Origin: Burkholderiales bacterium
GTDB lineage: Bacteria; Pseudomonadota; Gammaproteobacteria; Burkholderiales; Burkholderiaceae_C
Assembly: GCA_016191525.1 (NCBI GenBank)
Contig: JACPOK010000019.1
Coordinates: 124,001-188,000 of the forward strand
Reading direction: 5' to 3'
Length of the DNA stretch: 64,000 nt
A program made the position numbers and the translations under genes. Position 1 is the stretch's first letter, and each line of letters begins with the position of its first letter. Under the pieces are notes generated by a model. The model had not been told where the DNA came from and did not search any database. It worked only from the letters and a program-made list of their open reading frames with translations. Positions 18,263 to 27,372 of the stretch are shown in pieces.

Positions 18263-19039
18263 TTACATCATTGAAAAATCGCGTTCGAACTTCATCAGGT
18301 GCTGGCCGCCATCCACCAGCAGCGTGGTGCCGGTGATGGACGAATTCTCCAGCGCGAATTTCACGGCCGAGGCCACGTCGGCGGCCGTGGACGAGCGGCC
18401 CAGCGGCGACAGCCGGTGCAGTTTTTCGAATTGCGCCTCGGACAACATGTGGCTGCTGAGCGTGAGGCCGGGCGCCACGCCCACCACCCGCAGCCGCGGC
18501 GCCAGCGCGATGGCCAGGTTGGTGTTGGCCGCTTCCAGCGCGGCCTTGGACAGCGTGTAGCTGAAGAAGTCGGGGTTGGGGTTCCACAGCTTCTGGTCCA
18601 GCAGGTTCACCACCACGCCGGTACCGTCGCGCGCCGACACATGTTCGTGCAGCGCCTGCGCCAGCAGGATGGGCGCGCCCACATTGGCGCGCATGTGGGC
18701 CTGCAGCACCGGGTAGCCGAAGCCGGCCACGCTGTCGTGCTGGAACATGGAGGCGCTGTTCACCACCGCGTCCACCGCGCCGAAGCGGGCGACCACGCGG
18801 GGCAGCAGCGCGCGCACCGCGGCTTCGTCGTCCAGGTCGGCCTGGTAGGAATCAAAAACGGCTGCAGAGCGCGCCAGGCTTGCACAGTCAGCTACTGTTT
18901 TTGTAGCATCGGCAGCGGATTCGCGGTAGTGCACGGCCACCTGCCAGCCGCCCGCGGCCAGCGCCAGCGCGATCTCGCGGCCCAGCCGTTTGGCGGAGCC
19001 GGTGACCAGCACGGTGCGGACAGGGAAGGGGGCGCTCAT
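18263..19039 (-). CDS. SDR-family oxidoreductase, FolM/pteridine reductase-like, carrying an in-frame 63-bp repeat
   Basis: 258 residues from the ATG giving MSAPFPVRTVLVTG. The Rossmann glycine motif is TGSAKRLGREIA, followed by VNSASMF (NNAS-type motif) and a YTLSKAALE catalytic Tyr-x-x-x-Lys. The first-turn TGSxxRxG pattern and AVHYRES favour an NADPH-dependent pteridine-reductase-like enzyme, and proximity to folB agrees; the substrate remains inference. A 63-bp dispersed repeat (18845-18907) encodes residues TKTVADCASLARSAAVF and nearby positions, where relatives have the helix between beta-2 and beta-3. The gene stays open through it. Confidence 0.85.
   Translation of the reverse strand: MSAPFPVRTVLVTGSAKRLGREIALALAAGGWQVAVHYRESAADATKTVADCASLARSAAVFDSYQADLDDEAAVRALLPRVVARFGAVDAVVNSASMFQHDSVAGFGYPVLQAHMRANVGAPILLAQALHEHVSARDGTGVVVNLLDQKLWNPNPDFFSYTLSKAALEAANTNLAIALAPRLRVVGVAPGLTLSSHMLSEAQFEKLHRLSPLGRSSTAADVASAVKFALENSSITGTTLLVDGGQHLMKFERDFSMM
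18845..18907 (-). repeat. 63-bp dispersed repeat, copy F (inside the SDR gene)
   Basis: GCTACAAAAACAGTAGC at one end and GCGCGCTCTGCAGCC in the middle match the other copies. By hand count it is 40/63 identical to the intergenic copy at 49079, including an 11-base run. It is read in the same frame as copy E, giving ATKTVADCASLARSA then AVFDSY. This is the most diverged of the six confident copies. Confidence 0.75.
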
Positions 19040-19056
19040 TCGATGACAATGCTGCG

Positions 19057-20151
19057 GTGACAACAGAAGCTCCCAGTTTAACGACCGCGCTGCACGCGCT
19101 GGTGGAAAAGGCCATCGCCCGCGCCGGCGGCTGGATTCCGTTCGACCGCTTCATGGCCCTGGTGCTGTATGCGCCGGGCCTGGGCTACTACGCCAACGAT
19201 TCGCGCAAGTTCGGCGAGCTGCCTTCCACCGGCAGCGACTTCGTCACCGCGCCCGAGATGTCGCCGCTGTTCGGCCGCGCGCTGGCAGTGCAGGTGGCCG
19301 ACGCGTTGCGCGCCACGGCCACCAGCGAGGTCTGGGAGTTCGGCGCGGGCTCGGGCGCGCTGGCGCAGCAACTGCTTCAGGCGCTGGACAGCGCCGTCAG
19401 CCGCTACACCATCGTCGACCTTTCGGGCAGCCTGCGCGAGCGGCAAAAACGCCTGCTGGCGCCCTACGGCGACAAGGTGCGGTGGGTCGGCGAACTGCCC
19501 GCGGCCATGCAGGGCGTGGTGGTGGGCAACGAGGTGCTGGACGCCATGCCGGTGAAACTGCTGGCGCGCATCAGCGGCGCTTGGCATGAGCGCGGCGTGG
19601 TGCTGGAGGAAGGCGCGCTGTCTTTCGGCGACCGCCCCACCGAGTTCAGGCCCGCCGCCGAGATCGAGGGCGGCCACGACTACCTGACCGAGATCCATCC
19701 CCAGGCCGAAGCCTTTGTGCGCACCCTGGCCGACCGGCTGGAGCGCGGCGCGGCCTTCTTCATCGACTATGGTTTCGGCGAGGCCGAGTACTACCACCCG
19801 CAGCGCCACATGGGCACGCTGATGTGCCACCGCGGCCACATGGCGGACAGCAACCCGCTGGCCGACCTGGGCCACAAGGACATCACGGCCCACGTCAACT
19901 TCAGCGCCCTGGCGCTGGCCGCGCAGGAGGCGGGCCTGCGCACGCTGGGTTACACCAGCCAGGCCCGTTTTCTGATCAACTGCGGGCTGGTGGAGCTGAT
20001 GGCGCAGGCGCCGCTGCCGGGGCGCATCGCTGCGCAGCGCCTTATCACCGAGCACGAGATGGGCGAGCTGTTCAAGGTGATCGGCTTCCACAAGGGCGCC
20101 TTCTGGGATGCCACCGGTTTCTCGCAGGGCGACCGCACCGAGCGGTTGTAG
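19057..20151 (+). CDS. MidA/NDUFAF7-family SAM-dependent methyltransferase
   Basis: 364 residues with a GTG start. FDRFMALVLYAPGLGYYAN, SDFVTAPEMSPLFGRALA, WEFGAGSGALAQQLL (SAM-binding glycine motif) and VVGNEVLDAMPV are signatures of the family, whose mitochondrial member NDUFAF7 methylates an arginine of a complex I subunit. The bacterial target is not established. It is divergent from the SDR gene with only 17 bp between start codons, and is followed by a DUF2905 gene. Confidence 0.88.
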   Translation: MTTEAPSLTTALHALVEKAIARAGGWIPFDRFMALVLYAPGLGYYANDSRKFGELPSTGSDFVTAPEMSPLFGRALAVQVADALRATATSEVWEFGAGSGALAQQLLQALDSAVSRYTIVDLSGSLRERQKRLLAPYGDKVRWVGELPAAMQGVVVGNEVLDAMPVKLLARISGAWHERGVVLEEGALSFGDRPTEFRPAAEIEGGHDYLTEIHPQAEAFVRTLADRLERGAAFFIDYGFGEAEYYHPQRHMGTLMCHRGHMADSNPLADLGHKDITAHVNFSALALAAQEAGLRTLGYTSQARFLINCGLVELMAQAPLPGRIAAQRLITEHEMGELFKVIGFHKGAFWDATGFSQGDRTERL

Positions 20152-20157
20152 AAAAAA

Positions 20158-20352
20158 ATGATTCGCTGGATCATCGTCATCTTCCTGGCCCTGATGCTGA
20201 TCAGCTGGTTCACACCGCTGCTGCAGCGGCTGGGCTTTGGCAAGCTGCCGGGCGACCTGCGCTTCAAGCTGTTCGGCCGCGAGTTTTTCATTCCCCTCGC
20301 CACCACCATCATCCTGAGCATGGTGGCGGCGCTGGTTTCCAAACTGCTATGA
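20158..20352 (+). CDS. DUF2905 small membrane protein
   Basis: 64 residues. A transmembrane helix (WIIVIFLALMLISWF), a short RLGFGKLPGDLRF loop and a second helix (IPLATTIILSMVAALVS) match DUF2905, a two-helix inner-membrane family of unknown function. It overlaps the following ROK kinase gene by 4 bp (ATGA). Confidence 0.85.
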   Translation: MIRWIIVIFLALMLISWFTPLLQRLGFGKLPGDLRFKLFGREFFIPLATTIILSMVAALVSKLL

Positions 20353-21272
20353 AAGCCTGCATCGACATCGGCGGCACCAAGGTGGCCGTCAGCCTGAACC
20401 CCGGCACCGGCCTCGACCTGCTGGCGCGCCGCAGCGAGCCCACCGCCAAGACCGGCGGCAACGACGCGCTGGCAATGCAGGTCATGCGGCTGGTGGACGA
20501 GGCTTGCGCCGAAGCGGGCGTGGCCGCGTCGCTGGTGCGCCGCGCCGGCGTTTCCTCGTGCGGGCCATTTGTCATCCGGGGCGGGCTGGTGGAAGTGGCG
20601 GCGCCCAACATCTGTGGCGGCATCGCGGGGCCGGCGCGCGGCCTGCCCAACACCTGGGATACGGCCTTGCTGGAAGGGCCGCTGCGTGCCCGCTTCGACG
20701 AGGTGCGGGTGGAAAACGATTGCATCGCGGCGCTGGAGGCCGAGCGGCGCTGGGGCGCGCTGCAGGGGTTCGAGCATTGCGCCTACGTGACCTGGAGCAC
20801 CGGCATCGGCGTGGGCCTGTGCGTCGATGGCCGGGTGCTGCGCGGCAAGAACGGCAATGCCGGCCACGCGGGCCACATGTTCGTCTCCGACAACGGCGAC
20901 GCGCTGTGCGGCTGCGGCAATATCGGCGACGTGGAAGCGCTGGTGGCGGGCAACGCCATTGCGCGGCGCTTCGGCGCGGATGCGGCCGCGCTGCTGGCGC
21001 GCGCCAGGGCGGGTGAGGCCGAGGCCGGCGCGAAGGTCGACGACCTGTGCCGCGTGATGGGCCGCATGCTCTACAACCTGGTGGCCACGCTGGACCTGCA
21101 GCGCATCAGCCTGGGCGGCAGCGTATTCGCGCACAACAGCGCCTACCTGCTGCCGCGGCTGCAGGCCGAAGTGAGCGGCCATCTGGCGGCGCTGACCACC
21201 GGCTGCGACCTGGTGCCCGCCGGCCTGGCCGAGCGGGTGGGAGATTACGCGGCGCTAGCCCTGCTGGTCTAG
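20349..21272 (+). CDS. ROK-family sugar kinase
   Basis: 307 residues. The phosphate-binding [13 protein letters not shown] lies at the very N-terminus. [12 protein letters not shown] precedes the catalytic region, [26 protein letters not shown] contains the sugar-contact motif, and CGCGNIGD is part of the ROK zinc-binding cluster. ROK proteins phosphorylate hexoses such as glucose, fructose or N-acetylhexosamines, or act as regulators. The absence of an N-terminal helix-turn-helix argues for a kinase. The substrate is unknown. The 3' end overlaps convergent cca by 18 bp. Confidence 0.85.
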   Translation: MKACIDIGGTKVAVSLNPGTGLDLLARRSEPTAKTGGNDALAMQVMRLVDEACAEAGVAASLVRRAGVSSCGPFVIRGGLVEVAAPNICGGIAGPARGLPNTWDTALLEGPLRARFDEVRVENDCIAALEAERRWGALQGFEHCAYVTWSTGIGVGLCVDGRVLRGKNGNAGHAGHMFVSDNGDALCGCGNIGDVEALVAGNAIARRFGADAAALLARARAGEAEAGAKVDDLCRVMGRMLYNLVATLDLQRISLGGSVFAHNSAYLLPRLQAEVSGHLAALTTGCDLVPAGLAERVGDYAALALLV

Positions 21273-22487
21273 CGCCGCGGCGACCGCCGCGATCCGTGCC
21301 TGCTGGATAATTTCACCGATCTTCGGGCCCGCAGCGCCCGCCAGCTGTTCTTGGGCAGCTATCAAATCTGTAGCAACCGCTTGCGCTGCGGCCAGTGCGC
21401 CCGCCAGCCGCCGGCCTTGCGGGTAGTCTTTTTCCTGCATGCCGAGGCGGCCGCGCGCATCGCACTCGCAGGCCAGCACCACCTCGCCAAACCGCTGCGG
21501 CTTTCTGAAGGCGTCGCAGCGTTCCAGCAGCCGCACCACGGCGGCCGCGTTGAACTCGCCGCTGCGGTGGATGTTGCCGTGCTCGCGCGCCACCACGCCG
21601 GCCAGTTCGCGGCAGTCAGTGGGCACACGCAGGCGCTTGCACACGTCCTTGAGCAGGCGTGCGCTGCGCTCTTCGTGGCCGATGTGGCGCGGCAGCACGT
21701 CGGCCGGTGTCGTTCCCTTGCCCAGGTCATGCGTGAGGCAGGCAAAGCGCGCGGCCAGCGGCGCCGCGAGGCGCGCGCTCATGTCCAGCACCATCATCAG
21801 GTGCACGCCGGTGTCCACTTCGGGGTGGTAGTCGGCGCGCTGTGGCACGCCCCACAGGCGCGCCACCTCGGGCAGCAGTTTCTCCAGCGCGCCGCATTCG
21901 CGCAGCACCTCGAACATGCGCGAAGGCGTGGCTTCCATCAGGCCGCGCGCCAGCTCCTGCCATACGCGTTCGGCCACCAGCGCATCTACTTCACCGGCTG
22001 CCACCATTTCGCGCATCAGCTTTTTCGTCTCCGGCGCGATGCTGAAGTCTGCGAAGCGGGCGGCGAAGCGCGCCACGCGCAGGATACGCACCGGGTCCTC
22101 GCGGAAGGCATCGGTCACATGGCGCAGCACGCGCTGCTTCAGGTCCTGCTGGCCGTTGTAGGGGTCGATGAGGCGGCCTTTGCCGTCCTGTGCGATGGCA
22201 TTGATGGTGAGGTCGCGCCGCGCCAGATCTTCCTCCAGCGTCACGCCGGGTTCGGCGTGCACGGTGAAGCCGCGGTAGCCCGGCGCGCTCTTGCGCTCGG
22301 TGCGGGCCAGTGCGTACTCTTCCTTCGTCTTCGGGTGGAGGAAAACGGGAAAGTCCTTGCCCACCGGCAGGTAGCCGGCTTCGGCCATCCGTTCCGGGGT
22401 CGCGCCCACCACCACCCAGTCGTGATCGTTCACGGGCAGGCCCAGAAGGGCATCCCGCACCGCGCCGCCGACCATGAAGATTTCCAT
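21255..22487 (-). CDS. cca: CCA-adding tRNA nucleotidyltransferase with HD domain
   Basis: 410 residues. The head domain has [12 protein letters not shown] and the catalytic DHDWVVVGA aspartates. [10 protein letters not shown] and [12 protein letters not shown] follow. The C-terminal part includes an HD phosphohydrolase domain ([19 protein letters not shown]) as in the betaproteobacterial and E. coli enzymes. It builds or repairs the 3'-CCA of tRNAs. A region near the C-terminus (21358 to about 21405) resembles a decayed, antisense copy of the 63-bp repeat. Confidence 0.95.
   Translation of the reverse strand: MEIFMVGGAVRDALLGLPVNDHDWVVVGATPERMAEAGYLPVGKDFPVFLHPKTKEEYALARTERKSAPGYRGFTVHAEPGVTLEEDLARRDLTINAIAQDGKGRLIDPYNGQQDLKQRVLRHVTDAFREDPVRILRVARFAARFADFSIAPETKKLMREMVAAGEVDALVAERVWQELARGLMEATPSRMFEVLRECGALEKLLPEVARLWGVPQRADYHPEVDTGVHLMMVLDMSARLAAPLAARFACLTHDLGKGTTPADVLPRHIGHEERSARLLKDVCKRLRVPTDCRELAGVVAREHGNIHRSGEFNAAAVVRLLERCDAFRKPQRFGEVVLACECDARGRLGMQEKDYPQGRRLAGALAAAQAVATDLIAAQEQLAGAAGPKIGEIIQQARIAAVAAALDQQG
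21358..21405 (+). repeat. Possible degraded copy of the 63-bp dispersed repeat inside cca
   Basis: GCTATCAAATCTGTAGC followed by CCGCTTGCGC has the GCTAT-N7-TAGC end and the start of the middle block. The distal half does not clearly match. It lies antisense to the cca reading frame, unlike copies E and F. Treat as a candidate only. Confidence 0.35.
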
Positions 22488-22508
22488 GGCAGCAAGTTTA
22501 CGTTGCGC

Positions 22509-23420
22509 CTAGCTGTTCAGCCGCTGCCAGACTTCGCGTGCCCGCTGCGCCATCTCCGGCGGCGTGGGCGGCAGCGGCAGGCGGCACTCGCCCGCTTCCT
22601 GGCCCAGGGTGCGCAGCATGGCCTTGGTCGACATCGGGAAAACCGATTCGTCGCTGTTGACGAAGCCGAATGAATCCTGCAGCCGGGCGTTGATCGCGCG
22701 GGCGTGCGCGGGCCGGCCCGCCGCCATGGCCGCGAACATGCGCTGGAACAGCACGCCGTTCCAGTGCGTGGTGGTGCCGACCACACCCACCGCGCCGACG
22801 GACATCAGCGGCAGGGTGTAGGGGTCGTCGCCGGAATACAGGTCGAAGTGCTCGCCCGCCTGGGCAATCAGCGCGGCGGCGGCGGGCGGGTCGCCGGTGG
22901 CGTCCTTGAAGGCCACGATGTTGGGCACTTCGCGCACCAGCCGCAGCAGCACGTCCTGCGCGATGCGCCGGCCGGTGCGGATCGGCACGTCATAGATCAT
23001 CACGGGCAGCTTTGTCGCCGCGGCGCCCGCCCGGAAATGCGCTTCGATACCTGCTTGCGGCGGGCGGTTGTAATACGGGCCTACCAGCAGCACCCCGGCT
23101 GCGCCCAGGCCCTGCGCCTGCTGGGTGAGCATCACGGTGTGGGCGGTGTCGTTGCTGCCGGTGCCGGCCAGCACCGGGATGGTCACGGCTTCAGCGACGG
23201 CGCGCACCAGGTCGCAGCGTTCGTCGTCCGTGAGGGTCGTGGCCTCGCCGGTGGTGGCCGCCACCACCAGGCCGTCGTTGCCGTTGTCAGCCAGCCAGCG
23301 CGCAAGGCGGCGCGCGGCATCCAGGTCCAGCCGCCCTTGTGAGTCGAACGGCGTGACCATCGCGCTCATCACCACGCCAAAATGGCGTGGCCGCGCAATC
23401 TCCGGTTCGCCGGCGCTCAT
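22509..23420 (-). CDS. DapA-family aldolase (4-hydroxy-tetrahydrodipicolinate synthase-like)
   Basis: 303 residues of the class I pyruvate-aldolase fold. AATTGEATTL is the pyruvate-carboxylate-binding motif, PYYNRPPQ carries the catalytic tyrosine and VAFKDATGD contains the Schiff-base lysine. The sequence (SAMVTPFDSQGRLDLDAARRLARWL) looks more like actinobacterial-type DapA than the usual betaproteobacterial enzyme, which normally begins GSIVALVTPM. It may be a second dapA homologue or another family member. It overlaps the GST gene upstream by 4 bp. Confidence 0.8.
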   Translation of the reverse strand: MSAGEPEIARPRHFGVVMSAMVTPFDSQGRLDLDAARRLARWLADNGNDGLVVAATTGEATTLTDDERCDLVRAVAEAVTIPVLAGTGSNDTAHTVMLTQQAQGLGAAGVLLVGPYYNRPPQAGIEAHFRAGAAATKLPVMIYDVPIRTGRRIAQDVLLRLVREVPNIVAFKDATGDPPAAAALIAQAGEHFDLYSGDDPYTLPLMSVGAVGVVGTTTHWNGVLFQRMFAAMAAGRPAHARAINARLQDSFGFVNSDESVFPMSTKAMLRTLGQEAGECRLPLPPTPPEMAQRAREVWQRLNS

Positions 23421-24100
23421 CGCGAAGTTCGGTAAGGCTCGTCGAAATCGACGAATTCCTTTTCGGCCAGCGCCTCGTCGTTCCAGGCCTTCACGCCCGG
23501 CAGCGCGCAGACGCGGCGGATGTAGTCGGTCACCTGGCCCGGCACCGGCAGGCCGTAGTTTTTAAGACGCATCACCACCGGGGCGAAGTAGGCGTCGGCA
23601 ATGGTGAACTCGCCAAACAGCATCGGGCCGCCGTGTTCCTTCAGCAGGCCGGCCCACATGTCGCAGATGCGCTGCACGTCGGCGCGCACCTCGGGCTTGT
23701 CGCGCCAGACCAGCGCGCCCACCTGCGGCAGCGAAGCCTCGATGTTCATCGGGCAATTGCCGCGGAGCGCGGAAAAGCCCGAATGCATTTCGGCGCAGAT
23801 GCTGCGGGCGCGGGCCCGCGCCTTCCTGTCCTGCGGCCAGAGTTTCTTGTCCGGGTATTTCTCCGCCACGTATTCGGCGATGGCCAGCGTGTCCCACACG
23901 GCCAGGCCGTCGTCCAGCAGCACCGGCACCTTGCCGACCGGGTTGATGGCGTTGATGGTGTTCTTGAATGCCGAATCGCCGTCGAACGAATCGAAGCGGA
24001 CCATGACCTCCTCGAACGCGATGCCGGCCTGCTTGAGCAGTACCCAGGGCCGCATGGACCAGGACGAGTAATTCTTGTTGCCGATATAGAGCTTGAGCAT
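23417..24100 (-). CDS. Glutathione S-transferase
   Basis: 227 residues. The N-terminal thioredoxin-fold domain begins LKLYIGNKNYSSWSMRPW, with a serine/tyrosine cluster where glutathione binds, and VLLDDGLAVWDTLAIAEYVAE supplies the conserved SNAIA-like turn. An all-helical C-terminal domain follows. The start at MLKLY is supported by a GGAGGGAA-type site just upstream; the longer frame adds an unsupported leader. It is translationally coupled to the dapA-like gene by an ATGA overlap. Confidence 0.88.
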   Translation of the reverse strand: MLKLYIGNKNYSSWSMRPWVLLKQAGIAFEEVMVRFDSFDGDSAFKNTINAINPVGKVPVLLDDGLAVWDTLAIAEYVAEKYPDKKLWPQDRKARARARSICAEMHSGFSALRGNCPMNIEASLPQVGALVWRDKPEVRADVQRICDMWAGLLKEHGGPMLFGEFTIADAYFAPVVMRLKNYGLPVPGQVTDYIRRVCALPGVKAWNDEALAEKEFVDFDEPYRTSR

Positions 24101-24190
24101 GGTTCCCTCCAGAGATGCTGGGATGCTAGCGACGACCGTGTCGCCGATTGATGCCAAAAAACGCCGGAATTGATGCGGGCCGGCGCCGCC

Positions 24191-24781
24191 TCAGGGGTGC
24201 AGCTTCTCGCCGCGCGCCAGCATTTCCACGAACTGGGCGATACGGCGTTCGCGGGTTTCGGGCTTTTTCGCGCCGTGGACGCGGAACAGCACGGCATAGC
24301 GGTTTCGTGAATCCAGCCCGGCGAAGAAGGCCTTGGCCTTGGGCGACTTCGCGAGGGCGGCGGCCAGGTCGGGCGGCACCACGGCTTTGGACTGCGGCTC
24401 GTAAGCCGCCGCCCACCGGCCGTCTTCTTTCGCCCGCTCCACTTCGCGCAGGCCGGCCGGCTGCATGGCACCGGATTCGATCAGGGCCAGCGCCTTCTCG
24501 CGGTTGATCCTGGACCAGATGCTGCGTGCACCGCGCGGCGTGAATTTCTGCAGCCAGTGCTGCTCGCCGTCGTTCTTCTTCAGACCGTCGATCCAGCCAT
24601 GGCAAAGCGCCAGCTCCAGCGCCTCGGGGTGCGTGATGGAGTCAATGCCGCTGCCCTTGGTGGCGATGCGCAGCCACACGCCGGGGCTGGCCGCGTGGTT
24701 CTTCTTCAGCCAGGGTTTCCAGGCCGCGGCGCTTTCGCAGGACAGCACGTCCAGCGCGGGCGCCGCCGCCTTGCCCGTCAC
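24191..24781 (-). CDS. YdeI/OmpD-associated family protein
   Basis: 196 residues from a GTG that overlaps the slt stop (GTGA). The central GVWLRIATKGSG, ELALCHGWIDGLKK and FTPRGARSIWSRINREKALALIE motifs identify the YdeI/OmpD-associated family, soluble proteins of poorly known function. The C-terminal PPDLAAALAKSPKAKAFFAGLDSRNRYAVLF is also family-typical. The much longer open frame upstream is the shadow of slt. Confidence 0.85.
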   Translation of the reverse strand: MTGKAAAPALDVLSCESAAAWKPWLKKNHAASPGVWLRIATKGSGIDSITHPEALELALCHGWIDGLKKNDGEQHWLQKFTPRGARSIWSRINREKALALIESGAMQPAGLREVERAKEDGRWAAAYEPQSKAVVPPDLAAALAKSPKAKAFFAGLDSRNRYAVLFRVHGAKKPETRERRIAQFVEMLARGEKLHP

Positions 24782-26766
24782 GGAATGTCCCGGTTCGGCT
24801 CCGGGCGGCTGTTGTCGCGCGGACCCACCGTGCCCAGCCGCGCCTTCAGCGATTGCGGCTGGCCGGTGAGGATGGCGGCGTAGGCCGTGGTGTTGGAAAG
24901 CACCTTCTTCACGTAATCGCGCGTCTCGTTGAACGGCACGTTCTCGGCCCAGGCGGCGGCCTCGATCACCGGCCCGTTGCGCCAGTTGCGCGGACGGCCC
25001 GGGCCTGCGTTGTAGGCGGCGGCGGCCAGCGGCATGGAGCCGTCGAAATCGTCGAGCACCAGCTTGAGGTAGCCGGTGCCGATGGCGATGTTGGTCTCGC
25101 GGTCGTTCAGCTGCTCCAGCGTGAAGTTGGCCAGGCCGATCTTCTTCGCGGTCCAGCGCGCCGTGGCCGGCATCACCTGCATCAGGCCCGAGGCTCCCAC
25201 GCTGGAGCGGGCGTCCATGATGAAGCGGCTTTCCTGGCGGATCAGGCCGTAGACATAGGCCGGGTCCAGGCTGATCTCGCGCGCGCGCCGCACCACGGCC
25301 TCGCGGAACGGCATTGGGAAGCGCTGCTCGTAGTCGAACTCGGTTTTGGTGCGCTCGCTGGTGTTGATGCAGCGGTCCCACACTTCGCGCTCGCAGGCGA
25401 ACTGGGCGGCGGCCAGCAGGTCGCGGTCGACCAGGCCGCCGGCCTTGTGCAGGTTGGTCGCGTAGTTCCACTCGCGCACGCCCTCGGACCGCAGGCCGAT
25501 GGCGATGGCATACAGCCCGCGGTTCAGGCTGGGGTTCAGGCGCGCGGCTTCTTTTTCTTCAGGCGTCAGCGGCGCGGGCCGCGGCGGCATGGTGACCTTC
25601 TGGCCCAGTTCCTCCATGGCCAGCTGCTCATAAAAGCCGCGCGGGGAGGCGATGGATTCCAGCAGCTTCTGCGCCTCGGCGCGGTGGCTTTCCGTTGCGC
25701 CGGTGCCCAGCAGCGCGCGCGCCTTCCAGTACACCCAGGCGGGGTCTTTGCGGCCTTCATCGCTCATGCCGTCGATGGCGGAGAGCACCGCCTTCCACTG
25801 CACGCCTCGGCTGGCGCGCAGGGCGGCGCGCACCTTCCAGGCCAGCATCTCGTCGGACAGGTCCGCATCGCGCGTGACCTTGGCGTAACTCTCCAGCGCG
25901 TCGTTGCCCAGCCGGCCGGCGGCCTGCTTGCCGATCACGCCCCAGACCCAGTTGCGCTCCTCGGGCGACAGCTGCGGGCCCCATTTGTTTTCAAGCTGGC
26001 TGGCCGCGCCTTCGGCATCGGTGGCGGCCAGCTTGATCAGGGCCAGCGAGATCATTTCCTTGCGCACCTTGGTCATGGCCGTGACGCGGCTGGTCAGGAA
26101 TTTCGCGGGGCTGGCATTGAGCTCGGCCAGCAGGCCCACCGAATCGGGCGCGACGAGTTCGATGGCGCCGGCGGCGGCCCGGGGCCGGTTGGCTTCCACC
26201 GCCAGCCGGGCGCGGCGCCAGGCGTCGTTGGGCGACAGGCGGCGCCCCGCGCCCTCGCCGATCAGGCCTCGCGCCGCCAGCGTGCAGCCGTCGTCGGCAT
26301 CGCGCTGGGCGAACCAGAGGCGCCGCACTTCGTCGGCCAGGCCGGCCGGCGCGGCCGCGCCTTCGCGGATGGATTGGGTCAGCAGGGCATAGCAGCGCAC
26401 CTGCGGGTCGTCGTTCATGCGGAACTTGGGATACTCGGCCACGAAGGTGGTCCAGTCGCGCCGCGCGCCCAGCATCAGCAGCCAGTCATTGCGCAGCCGG
26501 TCTTCCTGGTAGCTGCCGGCATAGCGCTGCATGAAATCCTGGATCTCGGCGGGGCTGGCCGAATCCAGCCGCGCGCGCAGTTCCCAATAGGCCGCCCACG
26601 GCTCCAGCGCATGGCCTTTGGCCTGCGGCAGCAGCTGGGCCAGGCGGCCCCGGTTGCCCTGCTTGAAGGCCTGGTTCATGTCCAGGATGACGTCGTCGCG
26701 CACCTGCGCCGAAGCCTGGGTGCCCAGCGACACCGCGATCAATGCCAAAATCGTTCGTAACTTCAT
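24778..26766 (-). CDS. slt: Soluble lytic murein transglycosylase (Slt70-like)
   Basis: 662 residues with a Sec signal peptide (MKLRTILALIAVSLGTQASA). A long alpha-superhelical U domain follows. The C-terminal lysozyme-like domain has the catalytic glutamate in LIRQESRFIMDARSSVGASGLMQVMP and the AAYNAGPGR motif. It cleaves peptidoglycan in the periplasm, producing 1,6-anhydromuropeptides. It is divergent from the 5-FCL gene with only 9 bp between start codons, and its end is coupled to the YdeI-like gene. Confidence 0.93.
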   Translation of the reverse strand: MKLRTILALIAVSLGTQASAQVRDDVILDMNQAFKQGNRGRLAQLLPQAKGHALEPWAAYWELRARLDSASPAEIQDFMQRYAGSYQEDRLRNDWLLMLGARRDWTTFVAEYPKFRMNDDPQVRCYALLTQSIREGAAAPAGLADEVRRLWFAQRDADDGCTLAARGLIGEGAGRRLSPNDAWRRARLAVEANRPRAAAGAIELVAPDSVGLLAELNASPAKFLTSRVTAMTKVRKEMISLALIKLAATDAEGAASQLENKWGPQLSPEERNWVWGVIGKQAAGRLGNDALESYAKVTRDADLSDEMLAWKVRAALRASRGVQWKAVLSAIDGMSDEGRKDPAWVYWKARALLGTGATESHRAEAQKLLESIASPRGFYEQLAMEELGQKVTMPPRPAPLTPEEKEAARLNPSLNRGLYAIAIGLRSEGVREWNYATNLHKAGGLVDRDLLAAAQFACEREVWDRCINTSERTKTEFDYEQRFPMPFREAVVRRAREISLDPAYVYGLIRQESRFIMDARSSVGASGLMQVMPATARWTAKKIGLANFTLEQLNDRETNIAIGTGYLKLVLDDFDGSMPLAAAAYNAGPGRPRNWRNGPVIEAAAWAENVPFNETRDYVKKVLSNTTAYAAILTGQPQSLKARLGTVGPRDNSRPEPNRDIP

Positions 26767-26775
26767 CGGGGGATT

Positions 26776-27363
26776 ATGGACAAGGCGGAAGAAAAAAGGG
26801 CTTTGCGCAAGGAGTTGATCGAGCAGCGCCTGCACATGCCCGACCGCATGGAGCGGTCCGACCTGCTGCAGCGGGTGATGCGCATCTGGCTCGTCAATCG
26901 CCCCGACATCGTGATCGGCGCCTACTGGCCCATCAAGGGCGAGTTCGACCCGCTGCCCGCGCTGCACCGCTGGAAGGAAGACGGCGAGCTCATCGACGAG
27001 CCCCAGCCGCGGCGCATCGGCCTGCCGGTGGTGGACAAGCTGCACAAGACCCTGAAGTTCCACGCCTGGTTTCCCGGCTGTCCCATGGAAGAGGACGCGT
27101 ACGGCATCCCCAAGCCCAAGGACACCGAGGTCATTGTTCCGACGCTGCTGTTCGTGCCCTGCGTGGGCTATGGCACGGGCGGCTTCCGGCTGGGCTACGG
27201 CGGCGGCTTTTACGACCGCACGCTCGCCTCGCTGGAGCCTCATCCGTACACCGTGGGCCTGGGTTTTACCAACGGTTTCGTGAGCGAGCTGGAGCCCGAG
27301 CCGCACGACGTTCCCCTCGACGCCATCCTGAACGACAACGGCGTCGTCTGGCCGTTCGGCTGA
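26776..27363 (+). CDS. 5-formyltetrahydrofolate cyclo-ligase
   Basis: 195 residues. KRALRKELIEQR at the start and the GTGGFRLGYGGGFYDRTL signature that binds ATP and substrate identify the family (MTHFS/YgfA). It converts 5-formyl-THF to 5,10-methenyl-THF with ATP. It diverges from slt; the convergent LysR gene ends 10 bp beyond it. Confidence 0.92.
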   Translation: MDKAEEKRALRKELIEQRLHMPDRMERSDLLQRVMRIWLVNRPDIVIGAYWPIKGEFDPLPALHRWKEDGELIDEPQPRRIGLPVVDKLHKTLKFHAWFPGCPMEEDAYGIPKPKDTEVIVPTLLFVPCVGYGTGGFRLGYGGGFYDRTLASLEPHPYTVGLGFTNGFVSELEPEPHDVPLDAILNDNGVVWPFG

Positions 27364-27372
27364 GTTCGGAAC

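Noticed and set aside
24191-25471. Long 426-codon version of the YdeI-like gene
   Set aside because: The upstream half is the shadow of slt. The GTG overlapping the slt stop gives a protein of the family's normal size.
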